DNA of 64,000 nucleotides, from NCBI RefSeq assembly GCF_039539345.1, contig NZ_BAABCY010000034.1, positions 1-64,000 of the forward strand. The letters run 5' to 3'. The position numbers were made by a program, and so were the translations under genes. Position 1 is the stretch's first letter, and the number at the start of each line of letters is the position of its first letter. This DNA comes from Snuella lapsa (GTDB taxonomy: Bacteria; Bacteroidota; Bacteroidia; Flavobacteriales; Flavobacteriaceae). The notes beneath the pieces were generated by a model. It searched no databases, was not told the DNA's origin, and saw nothing but the letters and a program-made list of their open reading frames with translations. Shown here in pieces: positions 10,002 through 19,771 of the stretch.

Positions 10002-10029
10002 AAATCCTAACCAAAAACGATTAGGATTT
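10002..10029 (-). terminator. Terminator downstream of tRNA-Gln
   Basis: The stem AAATCCTAA / TTAGGATTT (loop CCAAAAACGA) is flanked on the minus strand by a run of T. It lies ten bases beyond the 3' end of the tRNA gene and fits as its terminator. Confidence 0.85.
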
Positions 10030-10038
10030 ACAATTAAG

Positions 10039-10111
10039 TTGGCCCACTAGGGCTCGAACCTAGACTCTTCTGGACCAAAACCAGACGTGTTGCCAGTTAC
10101 ACCATGGGCCA
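10039..10111 (-). tRNA. tRNA-Gln (anticodon TTG)
   Basis: On the minus strand the sequence folds as a cloverleaf: acceptor stem TGGCCCA/TGGGCCA, D arm TGTAACTGGCAACA, anticodon stem-loop TCTGG-TTTTGGT-CCAGA with anticodon TTG, and T arm CTAGG-TTCGAGC-CCTAG. CCA is not encoded. The gene has its own consensus promoter and terminator. Confidence 0.97.
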
Positions 10112-10128
10112 ATAACCAATTGAGGCTG

Positions 10129-10158
10129 CAAATTTAAAACAAAGTTTTATTTCTACAA
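10129..10158 (-). promoter_or_regulatory. Bacteroidota housekeeping promoter of tRNA-Gln
   Basis: On the minus strand TTG (10158-10156) and TAAATTTG (10136-10129) are separated by exactly 19 bases. This is the consensus -33/-7 pair for the Bacteroidota primary sigma factor, placed 17 bases before the mature tRNA 5' end. Confidence 0.85.
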
Positions 10159-10261
10159 GAATTTTTTAAAAAATTATTTTGAAAACTTAAGGTTTACTTA
10201 AAAACATTTTGGATAACATATTTATTATTAAATTCGCCAAAGCAATAAACATAGATTTATT

Positions 10262-13200
10262 ATGACACAGTTTAACTTTAAAAAATGGAATACCATCTTA
10301 GGATGGTTCTCTTTTTTAATAGCACTCATAACATATAGCTTAACCGTTGAGCCCACAGTAAGCTTCTGGGATGCTGGAGAATATATTTTAACTTCGTCAA
10401 AATTACAGGTAGGCCACCCTCCTGGTGCGCCTTTGTTTCAAATGCTAGGGGCTTTCTTTTCTATGTTTGCTTTCAAAGCTACGCAGATTGGTTTTATGCT
10501 AAACATGATGAGTGCAGTATCCAGTGCATTCACTATTTTATTTATGTTTTGGACCATTACCCTGCTTTTAAAAAAGTTGGTCGCTTCAAAAAATGATATC
10601 AATCCATCACAAGCTATGGCCATTTTAGGCAGTGGTCTTGTTGGTAGCTTGGCCTTTACATTTACAGATTCATTTTGGTTTAATGCTGTTGAAACTGAAG
10701 TATATGCCATGGCCACTCTTATTATGTCCGTATTATTTTGGTTGGGCTTACGATGGGAACAGGACATGAACACACCACGAGGCAACCGTTGGCTCATTTT
10801 AATTGCTTTTATAATTGGCCTTTCTTTTGGAGTCCACTTTATGGGGCTCCTCACTATTCCTGCTCTTGGCCTTATTTATTACTTTAAGAACTACAAAACC
10901 ATTACCGTTAAGAACTTTATTATAGCCAATGGCATTTCTATAGGTGTTCTGTTATTTGTTTTTAAACTTTTAGCTCCTAACATCCTTAAGTTTTTTAGTG
11001 CTTTTGAAATATTTTTTGTGAATACTGTGGGACTCCCTTTCAACTCAGGATCCATAATTGCGGGTATCGTACTGGTAGCTGCAATACATTATGCCCTTAG
11101 ATATACAAGAAAGAAACAGTATGTCCACATCAATACAGGAATCCTCTGTATTACGTTTATTATTATAGGTTTCTCGACATGGCTCATGTTACCCATTCGT
11201 GCGAATGCCAATGTTGTGATTAATGAAAATAACCCATCCAGTGCAAGAGAGCTATTAGCATATTACAATTTAGAACAATACCCCGAAACCCATTTATTTT
11301 ACGGGCCTTTATTTACCGATCAATACGCCTATTTGGATGAGAACAATCCTTACAGTGACGACAAACCCAAATATGAGAAGGATGAAGAAAAAGGAGAATA
11401 CGTTATTGTAAACGATTACAAAAACGCCAAACAAAACTACAATTCCAAACACGCCTCCATATTACCTAGAATGTGGAGTCCCGAACACGCCGAGAACTAT
11501 ATGATGTTTACCGGATTTTTAAACTTTAAGTTAAAACCAGAGCATCAAATGGACAACAATTACCGTTCTGCCATAGCCAATTTTAAAAATGAAATTGCTC
11601 AAGGTAATATTGATTATGAAGATTTCAATAACTTTTTAAAACAGTTTAAAAGCATATTAGATATTGAAAAACCATCTTTAGGCAGTAACATAGCCTACAT
11701 GTTGGAATACCAGTTAGGTTACATGTACTGGCGTTACTTTATGTGGAATTTTACGGGAAGACAAGATGATATCCAAGGACGTTATGACAATCACGGTAAC
11801 TGGATTAGTGGCATTAAACCAATTGACGAATGGCACTTAGGGTATCCTCAGGAGAATTTACCTAGTGATGTAAAAAATAACAAGGCCAGAAACACCTATT
11901 ATTTCCTACCTCTTATTTTAGGACTTCTTGGCTTTTTCTTTTTGTTTAATACCGACAAGAAACTGTTTTGGACTATGCTGGTGTTTTTCCTGTTTACAGG
12001 TCTGGCCATTCAGTTTTACACCAATGTACGTCCTTTTGAACCAAGAGAACGCGATTATTCGGTAGTAGGCTCATTTTACGTTTTTGCACTTTGGATTGGC
12101 TTTGGCGTATATGCTATTTTTGATACACTAAAAAAGCAACTGCCACAAAAAATTGCCGCCCCAATAATTACTATTGTTTGTTTAGTTTTAGTACCTGGTA
12201 TTTTAGCTGCCAACAATTGGGACGACCACGACCGATCTGATAAATACACAGCTCGATCAATGGCAAAAAAATACCTGGATTCCTGCGCCGAAAATGGCAT
12301 CTTATTTACCATTGGTGACAACGATACGTTTGCCCTTTGGTATGCCCAAGAGATTGAAGGTTATCGAACCGATGTTCGCGTGGTTAATACCAGTTTATTT
12401 CAAACGGACTGGTATATAGACCAAATGAAACGTAAAGCTTATGAAAGTGACCCCATACCGTCTCAACTAAAACATGAACATTATAAATTTGGCACCAACG
12501 AATACGTAGTGAAAGACCCTGTTATTCAAGACACTTTAGAAATTAAGGAATTCTTAAGCTTTTTCATAGAAAGTAACAGCCCTAAATCCAAATACAAGTA
12601 CATTTTGCAACAACAAGGTGTCGATATTTCTAATTTAAGAAGCCAAGATTTAAATGCACGTTATTTACCAACCGAGGTTTTACGCCTTCCGGTAAATAAG
12701 GAAAATGCTTTAAAATCAGGTATCGTAAAACAAAAAGATGCAGACAAGATTGTACCTTATATTGACATTAAGATAAAAGAAGGTGCTATTTATAAAAACA
12801 GATTATTAATGCTAGATGTTGTTGCCAATAACAATTGGGAACGCCCAATTTATTTCACTGGAGGAAGCTTTGGTGACGACGATTACATCTGGATGAAAGA
12901 CTATCTGCAATTGGATGGTTTGTGTTACAAATTAGTACCTATTAGAACACCTGTAGACAAAGCTAATCCGTTTGAAATGGGACGTGTTGACACTGAACTT
13001 ATGTACGAGAAAGTAAAAAAATGGGATTGGGGCAACAGTGGTAGCCCAAATATTTACCACGATCCAGAAACCCGTAAAAATGCGATTACCTACAGAAGTA
13101 ATTTGGCACGTTTAATAGAAAGACTTATCAACGAGGACGCATTGGAAAAGGCAGAAGAAATTGCGGATATTGCTATGACCAATATGCCTGTAGACTACTT

Positions 13201-13597
13201 TGGGTACTACACCCTTTTAGAGCCTTATATTACTGCTTATTACGAAGTTGGCAACAAAGAAAAAGCACAACAACTGTTTAAGGAGGTAGCAAAAAAATAT
13301 CAGGAAAATCTAAGCTATTACAGTCACTTAACAATAGACAAGCAAGAACGTTTGTTTGAAGACATTTACACCGATATACAACGCTACAATAGCATTGTAG
13401 AAGTATTAGTTAAACATGATCCTGAATTTGCTGAAACTGAAGGCGACATATTTAACAACTACTTAAATTTGTTTAGTAGCTTTTATGGAGGCCAACCAAA
13501 AGAAGAAATGGCTCCCAGAACAGACTTAGACCTTCCTATTGAAGACACCAGTATCCCCACAGAAGAAAATCCAGACGACACGATACAACAACAATAA
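10262..13597 (+). CDS. DUF2723 family membrane protein (GT-C-like)
   Basis: This 1111-residue protein starts with the DUF2723 signature: SLTVEPTVSFWDAGEY spread over residues 28-43, then KLQVGHPPGAPLF. The acidic WDAGEY and the HPPG loop resemble the first periplasmic loop of GT-C glycosyltransferases such as protein O-mannosyltransferases. About a dozen membrane helices fill residues 15-650, and the C-terminal 400 residues are soluble, ending in helical TPR-like repeats and an acidic tail. The family has been classed as a glycosyltransferase group in Bacteroidota; a role in protein O-glycosylation is a reasonable inference, not shown here. The stop overlaps the start of the deacetylase gene (TAATG), so the two are co-translated. 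Confidence 0.88.
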   Translation: MTQFNFKKWNTILGWFSFLIALITYSLTVEPTVSFWDAGEYILTSSKLQVGHPPGAPLFQMLGAFFSMFAFKATQIGFMLNMMSAVSSAFTILFMFWTITLLLKKLVASKNDINPSQAMAILGSGLVGSLAFTFTDSFWFNAVETEVYAMATLIMSVLFWLGLRWEQDMNTPRGNRWLILIAFIIGLSFGVHFMGLLTIPALGLIYYFKNYKTITVKNFIIANGISIGVLLFVFKLLAPNILKFFSAFEIFFVNTVGLPFNSGSIIAGIVLVAAIHYALRYTRKKQYVHINTGILCITFIIIGFSTWLMLPIRANANVVINENNPSSARELLAYYNLEQYPETHLFYGPLFTDQYAYLDENNPYSDDKPKYEKDEEKGEYVIVNDYKNAKQNYNSKHASILPRMWSPEHAENYMMFTGFLNFKLKPEHQMDNNYRSAIANFKNEIAQGNIDYEDFNNFLKQFKSILDIEKPSLGSNIAYMLEYQLGYMYWRYFMWNFTGRQDDIQGRYDNHGNWISGIKPIDEWHLGYPQENLPSDVKNNKARNTYYFLPLILGLLGFFFLFNTDKKLFWTMLVFFLFTGLAIQFYTNVRPFEPRERDYSVVGSFYVFALWIGFGVYAIFDTLKKQLPQKIAAPIITIVCLVLVPGILAANNWDDHDRSDKYTARSMAKKYLDSCAENGILFTIGDNDTFALWYAQEIEGYRTDVRVVNTSLFQTDWYIDQMKRKAYESDPIPSQLKHEHYKFGTNEYVVKDPVIQDTLEIKEFLSFFIESNSPKSKYKYILQQQGVDISNLRSQDLNARYLPTEVLRLPVNKENALKSGIVKQKDADKIVPYIDIKIKEGAIYKNRLLMLDVVANNNWERPIYFTGGSFGDDDYIWMKDYLQLDGLCYKLVPIRTPVDKANPFEMGRVDTELMYEKVKKWDWGNSGSPNIYHDPETRKNAITYRSNLARLIERLINEDALEKAEEIADIAMTNMPVDYFGYYTLLEPYITAYYEVGNKEKAQQLFKEVAKKYQENLSYYSHLTIDKQERLFEDIYTDIQRYNSIVEVLVKHDPEFAETEGDIFNNYLNLFSSFYGGQPKEEMAPRTDLDLPIEDTSIPTEENPDDTIQQQ

Positions 13598-14262
13598 TGG
13601 GCTTAATACCCGCAAAAACACCGTTAGCGATAAAAAGGATGTTCCCAAATTACACTTGGGACATCCCTAATGCTAATAAAACGATCTACCTAAGCTTTGA
13701 TGACGGCCCCACTCCAGAAATTACTAATTGGACACTAAAAACCTTAAACGACTTTAATGCGAAAGCTACATTTTTTTGTATCGGTAAGAACATTGAAAAA
13801 CACCCAGAAATATTTACGAATATATTAAGCAATGGACATGCTATTGGCAACCATACCTACAACCACTTGAAGGGGTGGAAAACCCCAATTAAAGATTATT
13901 TAAAGAATGTTTTTGAAACCCAAGAAATTATGGAAAAGGAAGTTCTGAATTCTAAATTCAAAATTCAGAATTTATTCAGGCCTCCTTATGGTCAACTAAA
14001 ATCAAGTCAAGGAAAAAAACTTATCACTTTAGGCTACAACATCATTATGTGGGATGTATTATCGTTTGACTGGAAAAAAAGCATAACGAAGGAAGATTGC
14101 CTAAAGCATGTATTAAACAATGCCACAAATGGCAGTATTGTTGTATTCCATGATAGCGTAAAAGCTTCAAAAAACATGCAATATGCATTACCAAAAACGT
14201 TGGAATATTTCGGCGATAAAGGCTATTGTTTTCAAACGATACCTACAAAACAGATAGCTTAG
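13597..14262 (+). CDS. polysaccharide deacetylase (NodB-like)
   Basis: This 221-residue protein has the carbohydrate esterase 4 motifs: LSFDDGPTPE (catalytic Asp and metal Asp, near residue 32), NHTYNH (metal His pair, near 88) and RPPYGQ (near 130). It removes acetyl groups from N-acetylated sugars in peptidoglycan or other glycans. No signal peptide is seen; flavobacterial members of this short type commonly lack one. The ATG overlaps the DUF2723 stop by one base (TAATG). Residues 116-125 (VLNSKFKIQN) are encoded by a perfect 9-bp inverted repeat (13943-13970), which looks like a small palindromic repeat inserted just before the RPPYG motif. Confidence 0.93.
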   Translation: MGLIPAKTPLAIKRMFPNYTWDIPNANKTIYLSFDDGPTPEITNWTLKTLNDFNAKATFFCIGKNIEKHPEIFTNILSNGHAIGNHTYNHLKGWKTPIKDYLKNVFETQEIMEKEVLNSKFKIQNLFRPPYGQLKSSQGKKLITLGYNIIMWDVLSFDWKKSITKEDCLKHVLNNATNGSIVVFHDSVKASKNMQYALPKTLEYFGDKGYCFQTIPTKQIA

Positions 14263-14263
14263 G

Positions 14264-14560
14264 TTAAAGGTATTTTTGAATAATCCCTATAAGGGTATTG
14301 GCATCTTGTTCTCCACTTTGACGCCACTTCATCTCCCCATCTTTATAAATAATTAATGTAGGCAAACCCTTTACCCGTAAGGCTTCAGCAAGCTCTTGAT
14401 TTTTATCAACATCAATCTTAATTACTTTTGCTTTATCACCAAGTGCTGCCGCTACATCTCTAAGTACTGGGTGCATGGCTGTAGACTGCTCGTTCCATTC
14501 TGTGTAAAAATCTAACAGAACAGGAACATTAACATCAATAAGTTCCCCAAATTTTGACAT
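14264..14560 (-). CDS. thioredoxin-fold protein without active-site cysteines
   Basis: This 98-residue protein has the thioredoxin fold elements (LLDFYTEWNEQS, KVIKIDVDKNQELA, KGLPTLIIYKDGE with the cis-Pro, and a last helix). The WCGPC active site is replaced by W-N-E-Q-S, and the protein contains no cysteine at all. It cannot do dithiol redox chemistry and more probably binds a partner or acts as a chaperone. The same change is conserved in flavobacterial relatives, so it is a subfamily rather than a local mutation. It is convergent with the deacetylase gene, two bases away. Confidence 0.88.
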   Translation of the reverse strand: MSKFGELIDVNVPVLLDFYTEWNEQSTAMHPVLRDVAAALGDKAKVIKIDVDKNQELAEALRVKGLPTLIIYKDGEMKWRQSGEQDANTLIGIIQKYL

Positions 14561-14703
14561 ATTTTAAAAGTTTTAGTCAAACAAGTATTACAAACCTACA
14601 ATTTTTATCCTTTAATTAAAAGTAGTTAAAAATGGTGTAGATAGGTTACTTCTTGGTAATAAAAATAAGTTTTTTTTGCAGTAAATATAATATTTCCATA
14701 CAA

Positions 14704-15939
14704 TTATACTTCTTTTACCGCTTTTTTAAGCTCTATCACAGTTATTTCAGGCCAAATGCCAACACGCCCGGGAAAGGCCAAATAACCAAATCCCCTATTA
14801 ACATTTATATATTGTTCCATTTCCTTATAAACCCCAGCCCAATATTTATAGCGCCACTTAACAGGACTCCATTTAAACCATCCCGGGATTTCAATACCAA
14901 ACTGCATACCATGCGTATGGCCACTTAAAGTTAAATGATAATGGTAATCGTCGTGAATTACTTCTCGTTCCCAATGAGAGGGATCGTGACTCATCAACAC
15001 CTTAAAATCATCTTTATCGACATTCACCGACGCTTTTTTTAAGTCACCCGCTTTTTTAAATCCACCAGCACCCCAGTTTTCTACACCCACTAAAACAATG
15101 CGCTGGCCATTCCTTTCAATAAAGCGGCTATCATTTAGCAATAAGTCAAAACCTATTTGCTTTTGATAATTCTTTAAATCTATTAAATTTTGTGCCTTTG
15201 CTTCTTTAGACCCCCAACCAATGTAATCGCCGTAATCATGATTCCCCAACACCGAAAACAAACCATCTTTAGCCTTTAATTTGCTAAAAGTTTCTATGTA
15301 GGGTTTTAACTCATCTGCACTATTATTTACTATATCCCCAGTAAACAATATCACATCACTCTGCTGGGAATTAATCAAATCCACACCATAATTAACCTTA
15401 TCAATATTATCAAAACTCCCGGAATGAATATCACTAATCTGGGTTATCTTATATCCATCAAATGCTTCAGGCAAATCTTCGAAAGACAAGGTATATTTTA
15501 AAACTTTATAGTTGTACTTTCCCCTATACATACCATAGATAATCGATGCCAATGGTATGGCTGCAATACCCAACGCTACTTTACTTAGAAACTGACGGCG
15601 TGCAGCAAAATAGTTCCCTTTAGCTGTGTCGCCTTCAGTAAAATAACGATAAATGGCCTGAGGCACCCTAAACACGTCTTCACCAAACATAACAACCAAA
15701 AGCACCATTTTAGGAATTAAAAGCGCAATAAGAAAACCAAAAGCATACCCATGTGCCTGTGTAAAACCATCGCTTCTGTTAAATCCATAATAATGAAATA
15801 CAAAATTGCCTATAACCAAGACGGTAATGAGCCAATATAGTATTAACAACCAATTATTTTTAACTACCGTCTTAAATGCCTGAAAGGCATAAAGGTCTAT
15901 AATTCCAAAAAGAACAAGAAAAAATATCCAACGAAGCAT
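14704..15939 (-). CDS. membrane-anchored metallophosphoesterase
   Basis: This 411-residue protein has three to four membrane helices in the first 80 residues plus one near residue 120, then a calcineurin-like phosphoesterase domain (about 150-400). All metal-binding motifs are present: DIH, GDIVNN, GNHDY, SHDP and GHTHGMQFG. The family includes YkuE-type enzymes that act on phospholipid or UDP-sugar substrates, but the substrate cannot be read from the sequence. Monocistronic; no clear promoter was identified. Confidence 0.93.
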   Translation of the reverse strand: MLRWIFFLVLFGIIDLYAFQAFKTVVKNNWLLILYWLITVLVIGNFVFHYYGFNRSDGFTQAHGYAFGFLIALLIPKMVLLVVMFGEDVFRVPQAIYRYFTEGDTAKGNYFAARRQFLSKVALGIAAIPLASIIYGMYRGKYNYKVLKYTLSFEDLPEAFDGYKITQISDIHSGSFDNIDKVNYGVDLINSQQSDVILFTGDIVNNSADELKPYIETFSKLKAKDGLFSVLGNHDYGDYIGWGSKEAKAQNLIDLKNYQKQIGFDLLLNDSRFIERNGQRIVLVGVENWGAGGFKKAGDLKKASVNVDKDDFKVLMSHDPSHWEREVIHDDYHYHLTLSGHTHGMQFGIEIPGWFKWSPVKWRYKYWAGVYKEMEQYINVNRGFGYLAFPGRVGIWPEITVIELKKAVKEV

Positions 15940-16041
15940 AGTAATTTTTCACCAAAGATACTTCATTTTAAAACAGCATAGTAAATACTCAAACAGATTT
16001 AACGCTACCTTAAGAATTGATACAATGCAATTTAGAAAACA

Positions 16042-16773
16042 CTAACCAGAAGGATTCGTTTGCTTTAATATCTTTTGAATGGTAGCAACATCGGAATACG
16101 AACGAATAGTTTCATCAAAAAACTTATCACTGTTCATAGGAACCTCAGGTCTTTCACTAACCGTTTCTATGGTTGAGGCAGATACATGTATTTCTGAAAA
16201 ATTGGCATTTTTAAACAATGCAGCGTTTTCTGGTTTAATCCCCCCTCCCGGAAGAATCCCTATACCATCTTTAGCTAAGGCATTTAACGTCTGTAGTAAT
16301 TCAACACCCTTTTCGGCAGACGCTTGCTGACCGGATGTGAGCACACGATTAGCTCCCATTTCCATTAATTGTCCTAAGGCCAATTTGGCATCAGGAACCC
16401 AATCGAATGCACGGTGAAACGTAAAATTTAAGGGGCTTGAAAGCGCGATGAGTTCTCGTGTACGCGTAATGTCTATTGTTTGATCTTTATTTAAGACACC
16501 CGAAACAATTCCAGCGCAACCTAATTCTTTACACAATATGATATCTTGCTTCATTATTTCAAACTCACCCTCATTATAAGTAAAATTGCCACTTCGTGGT
16601 CTAATCAAAACAAATACAGGAATCGATAACGCTTCTGTTACTTTTTTAATCAGTCCAAAAGACGGCGTTACACCTCCAACCGCCAATTCCGAACACAGTT
16701 CAACTCGGTGCGCACCTGCTTTTTCTGCATTTACAGCCGATTCTAATGAATTTGCACAAACTTCTACAACCAT
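16042..16773 (-). CDS. cutC: copper homeostasis protein CutC
   Basis: The TIM-barrel CutC family is recognised from VEVCANSLESAVNAEKAGAHRVE split over residues 3-25, LIRPRSGNF, FHRAFDW, ILTSG (here VLTSGQQASA) and ILPGGGI. CutC was linked to copper tolerance in E. coli, but the biochemical role is still unclear. I chose the ATG at 16773 (243 residues) over one at 16815. The shorter form starts at the conserved MVVEVCAN, and a TATATTTG -7 element at 16800-16793 (minus) lies inside the longer reading frame. Confidence 0.93.
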   Translation of the reverse strand: MVVEVCANSLESAVNAEKAGAHRVELCSELAVGGVTPSFGLIKKVTEALSIPVFVLIRPRSGNFTYNEGEFEIMKQDIILCKELGCAGIVSGVLNKDQTIDITRTRELIALSSPLNFTFHRAFDWVPDAKLALGQLMEMGANRVLTSGQQASAEKGVELLQTLNALAKDGIGILPGGGIKPENAALFKNANFSEIHVSASTIETVSERPEVPMNSDKFFDETIRSYSDVATIQKILKQTNPSG

Positions 16774-16918
16774 AATTCTAAATAATCTAAGACAAATATA
16801 TGAATACGCGTTCATATTAGTTAGCTAAAAATAAAATGAGATTGTAAAATTGTAAGTCAATTAATTTCTAAGAGGTCATAACTTTTTGTAGTTTTATAAA
16901 CTTCAAAAAAAACAATAC

Positions 16919-19771
16919 ATGTCAGATCAAAAACGTCTTTTTTTAGTCGATGCTTATGCGTTAATCTTCCGTGGCTACTATGCCTTTATTAAAAATCCGA
17001 GAATCAATTCCAAAGGTGTGGACACATCTGCCATTATGGGCTTCATGAACTCGCTTTTGGATGTTATAAAACGGGAGCGCCCAGATCATTTAGCTGTTTG
17101 CTTTGACAAAGGCGGTAGTACCGATCGTGTGGACATGTATGAAGCTTACAAAGCAAACCGCGACGAAACACCGGAAGCAATAAAGGTAGCCGTACCATAT
17201 ATCCAAGACATCTTAAAGGCTATGCATATTCCCATTATGGTCAAAGAAGGCTATGAAGCAGACGATGTTATAGGCACACTATCTAAACAAGCCGAAAAAG
17301 AAGGCTATCAAACTTTTATGGTTACTCCAGATAAAGATTTTGCCCAATTGGTTTCGGAAAACATTTTCATGTACCGTCCAAAATCATTTGGTGGCGGTTA
17401 CGAAACTTGGGGCATTCCAGAAGTACAGAAAAAATTTGAAGTCACAGACCCCCTGCAAGTTATAGACTTTTTAGGCATGATGGGTGATTCCAGTGATAAT
17501 ATTCCAGGACTTCCTGGTGTAGGAGAGAAAACAGCCAAAAAGTTCTTGGCGCAGTATGGCAGCATGGAAGGTTTATTTGAAAACACCCATGAATTAAAAG
17601 GCAAAATGAAAGAAAAAGTTGAAGCCAATAAAGAATTAGGCTTACTTTCAAAGAAACTGGCAACTATTATGTTGGACGTTCCCGTGACTTTTGACGCCAA
17701 AGATTTTGAGCTTGAACAACCAGACATCCCAAAGGTTACAGAAATTTTTCAAGAACTGGAATTTAGAAGACTTATCGATAATTTCACAAAGACCTTTACC
17801 GTTACGGCTTCCGAAGAGAACCAAAGCGCACCTGAAACAAAAGGAGACAACAAAGCAACACCTAAAGAACAGGTAGCAGCCGGTGCTGGACAGTTTTCGT
17901 TGTTTGGTAGTAACGACTCTCCTGAAAGCTCAACTGAAACCGTATCAGAATATACCAGAAAAACGGCCACTACTACATCTCATTTTTATCAAAGCCTTAC
18001 ATCGAATCTAGCTATCAAATTGTTTCTAAAAAACTTAATGAACCAAAATAGCGTCTGTTTTGATACTGAAACTACCGATATCAACCCTTTGGCTGCAAGC
18101 TTGGTAGGCATTGCTTTTTCATGGGAATCTGGTAAAGGTTTTTATTTGCCGTTTCCAGAAGATAAAGCAGCAGCACAAGAACTCATAGAACAATTACGCC
18201 CTTTCTTTGAAGCTGAACACATCGAAAAGATTGGCCAGAATTTAAAGTATGATATTAAAGTTTTAGCGAAATACAATATTACAGTAAAAGGCAAGCTATT
18301 TGATACCATGCTAGCGCATTACCTGATCAATCCTGATATGCGCCATAATATGGACGTACTGGCCGAAACATATTTAAACTACACCCCTATTTCCATTACT
18401 GAACTTATCGGCAAAAAAGGAAAAAACCAGTTATCGATGCGAGAAGTACCTGTTGAAAAACAAACGGAATACGCTGTTGAAGATGCCGATATCACATTAC
18501 AACTTAAAGAGCATTTCGCTAATGAGCTAGGTCAGGCCAACACCCAAAAATTGTTTGACACCATAGAAGTTCCACTACTAAAGGTATTAGCGGCTATGGA
18601 GTTAGAGGGCATAAATCTAGACAAAGACTTTCTGGCTTCTTTAGCCGAACAATTAAATAGTGACATAAAGACTTTAGAAAGTAAAATATATGCTGAAGCT
18701 GGAGAAGAGTTCAACATTGCTTCACCAAAGCAATTAGGAGATATCTTATTTGATAAACTAAAACTGGTAGACAAGCCTAAAAAAACCAAAACAGGACAAT
18801 ATGCGACATCGGAAGACATCCTTTCCTATTTAGCAAAAGACCACTCCATTATTCAGTATATTTTAGATTTTAGAGGACTTTCGAAACTAAAAAGCACTTA
18901 TGTTGATGCTTTACCGTTACAAGTAGACCCCACAACAGGCAGGGTTCATACAGACTATATGCAAACTGTAGCCGCTACTGGCAGATTAAGCAGCAACAAC
19001 CCCAATTTACAAAACATCCCTATTCGTACAGAACGCGGTAGACAAGTACGTAAAGCATTTGTTCCCAGAAACGAAGATTACATACTACTGGCTGCCGATT
19101 ACTCTCAAATAGAACTGCGCATTATTGCGGCATTAAGTGAAGAAGAAACCATGATTGAAGCCTTTAAGCATGGTGAAGACATTCATGCCTCGACCGCATC
19201 AAAGGTATTCAATGTTCCTATTAGTGATGTTACCCGTGAACAACGAAGCAATGCCAAAACGGTTAATTTTGGTATTATCTATGGTGTTTCTGCATTTGGA
19301 CTGAGCAATCAAACGGATTTATCCCGCAGTGAAGCCAAGGCACTTATTGACACCTACTATGAAACCTATCCAAAATTAAAAGCCTACATAAGCAAACAAG
19401 TCGATTTTGCTCGCGATCATGGTTATGTACAAACCGTTTTAGGCAGACGTCGTTATTTAAAAGACATCAATTCCCGTAATGCTGTAGTACGAGGAGCCGC
19501 AGAACGTAACGCAGTGAATGCTCCCATTCAAGGAAGTGCTGCCGACATCATTAAAATAGCCATGATAAACATTTACAAAAAATTAGAAGATGGCGATTTT
19601 AAAACCAAAATGCTGTTACAGGTACATGACGAATTGGTATTTGATGTTTACAAACCAGAACTCGACCGTATTAAAACTTTAGTGAAAACTGAAATGGAAA
19701 ATGCCTATCAATTAGAAGTCCCTCTAGATGTAGATCTAGGCACCGGTAACAACTGGCTAGAGGCGCATTAA
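16919..19771 (+). CDS. polA: DNA polymerase I
   Basis: This 950-residue protein has all three PolA domains. Residues 1-290 are the 5' nuclease (FLVDAYALIFRGYYA, DKDFAQLV, DSSDNIPGLPGVGEKTA). Residues about 370-560 are the 3'-5' proofreading domain with FDTETT near 380, so the catalytic Asp and Glu are kept. Residues about 570-950 are the polymerase, with DYSQIELR near 726 and VHDELVFD near 901. It fills gaps in repair and removes RNA primers. The 3' end overlaps the convergent YafY-type regulator by four bases. A linker of about 70 residues rich in E, T, S and A separates the nuclease and proofreading domains. Confidence 0.98.
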   Translation: MSDQKRLFLVDAYALIFRGYYAFIKNPRINSKGVDTSAIMGFMNSLLDVIKRERPDHLAVCFDKGGSTDRVDMYEAYKANRDETPEAIKVAVPYIQDILKAMHIPIMVKEGYEADDVIGTLSKQAEKEGYQTFMVTPDKDFAQLVSENIFMYRPKSFGGGYETWGIPEVQKKFEVTDPLQVIDFLGMMGDSSDNIPGLPGVGEKTAKKFLAQYGSMEGLFENTHELKGKMKEKVEANKELGLLSKKLATIMLDVPVTFDAKDFELEQPDIPKVTEIFQELEFRRLIDNFTKTFTVTASEENQSAPETKGDNKATPKEQVAAGAGQFSLFGSNDSPESSTETVSEYTRKTATTTSHFYQSLTSNLAIKLFLKNLMNQNSVCFDTETTDINPLAASLVGIAFSWESGKGFYLPFPEDKAAAQELIEQLRPFFEAEHIEKIGQNLKYDIKVLAKYNITVKGKLFDTMLAHYLINPDMRHNMDVLAETYLNYTPISITELIGKKGKNQLSMREVPVEKQTEYAVEDADITLQLKEHFANELGQANTQKLFDTIEVPLLKVLAAMELEGINLDKDFLASLAEQLNSDIKTLESKIYAEAGEEFNIASPKQLGDILFDKLKLVDKPKKTKTGQYATSEDILSYLAKDHSIIQYILDFRGLSKLKSTYVDALPLQVDPTTGRVHTDYMQTVAATGRLSSNNPNLQNIPIRTERGRQVRKAFVPRNEDYILLAADYSQIELRIIAALSEEETMIEAFKHGEDIHASTASKVFNVPISDVTREQRSNAKTVNFGIIYGVSAFGLSNQTDLSRSEAKALIDTYYETYPKLKAYISKQVDFARDHGYVQTVLGRRRYLKDINSRNAVVRGAAERNAVNAPIQGSAADIIKIAMINIYKKLEDGDFKTKMLLQVHDELVFDVYKPELDRIKTLVKTEMENAYQLEVPLDVDLGTGNNWLEAH

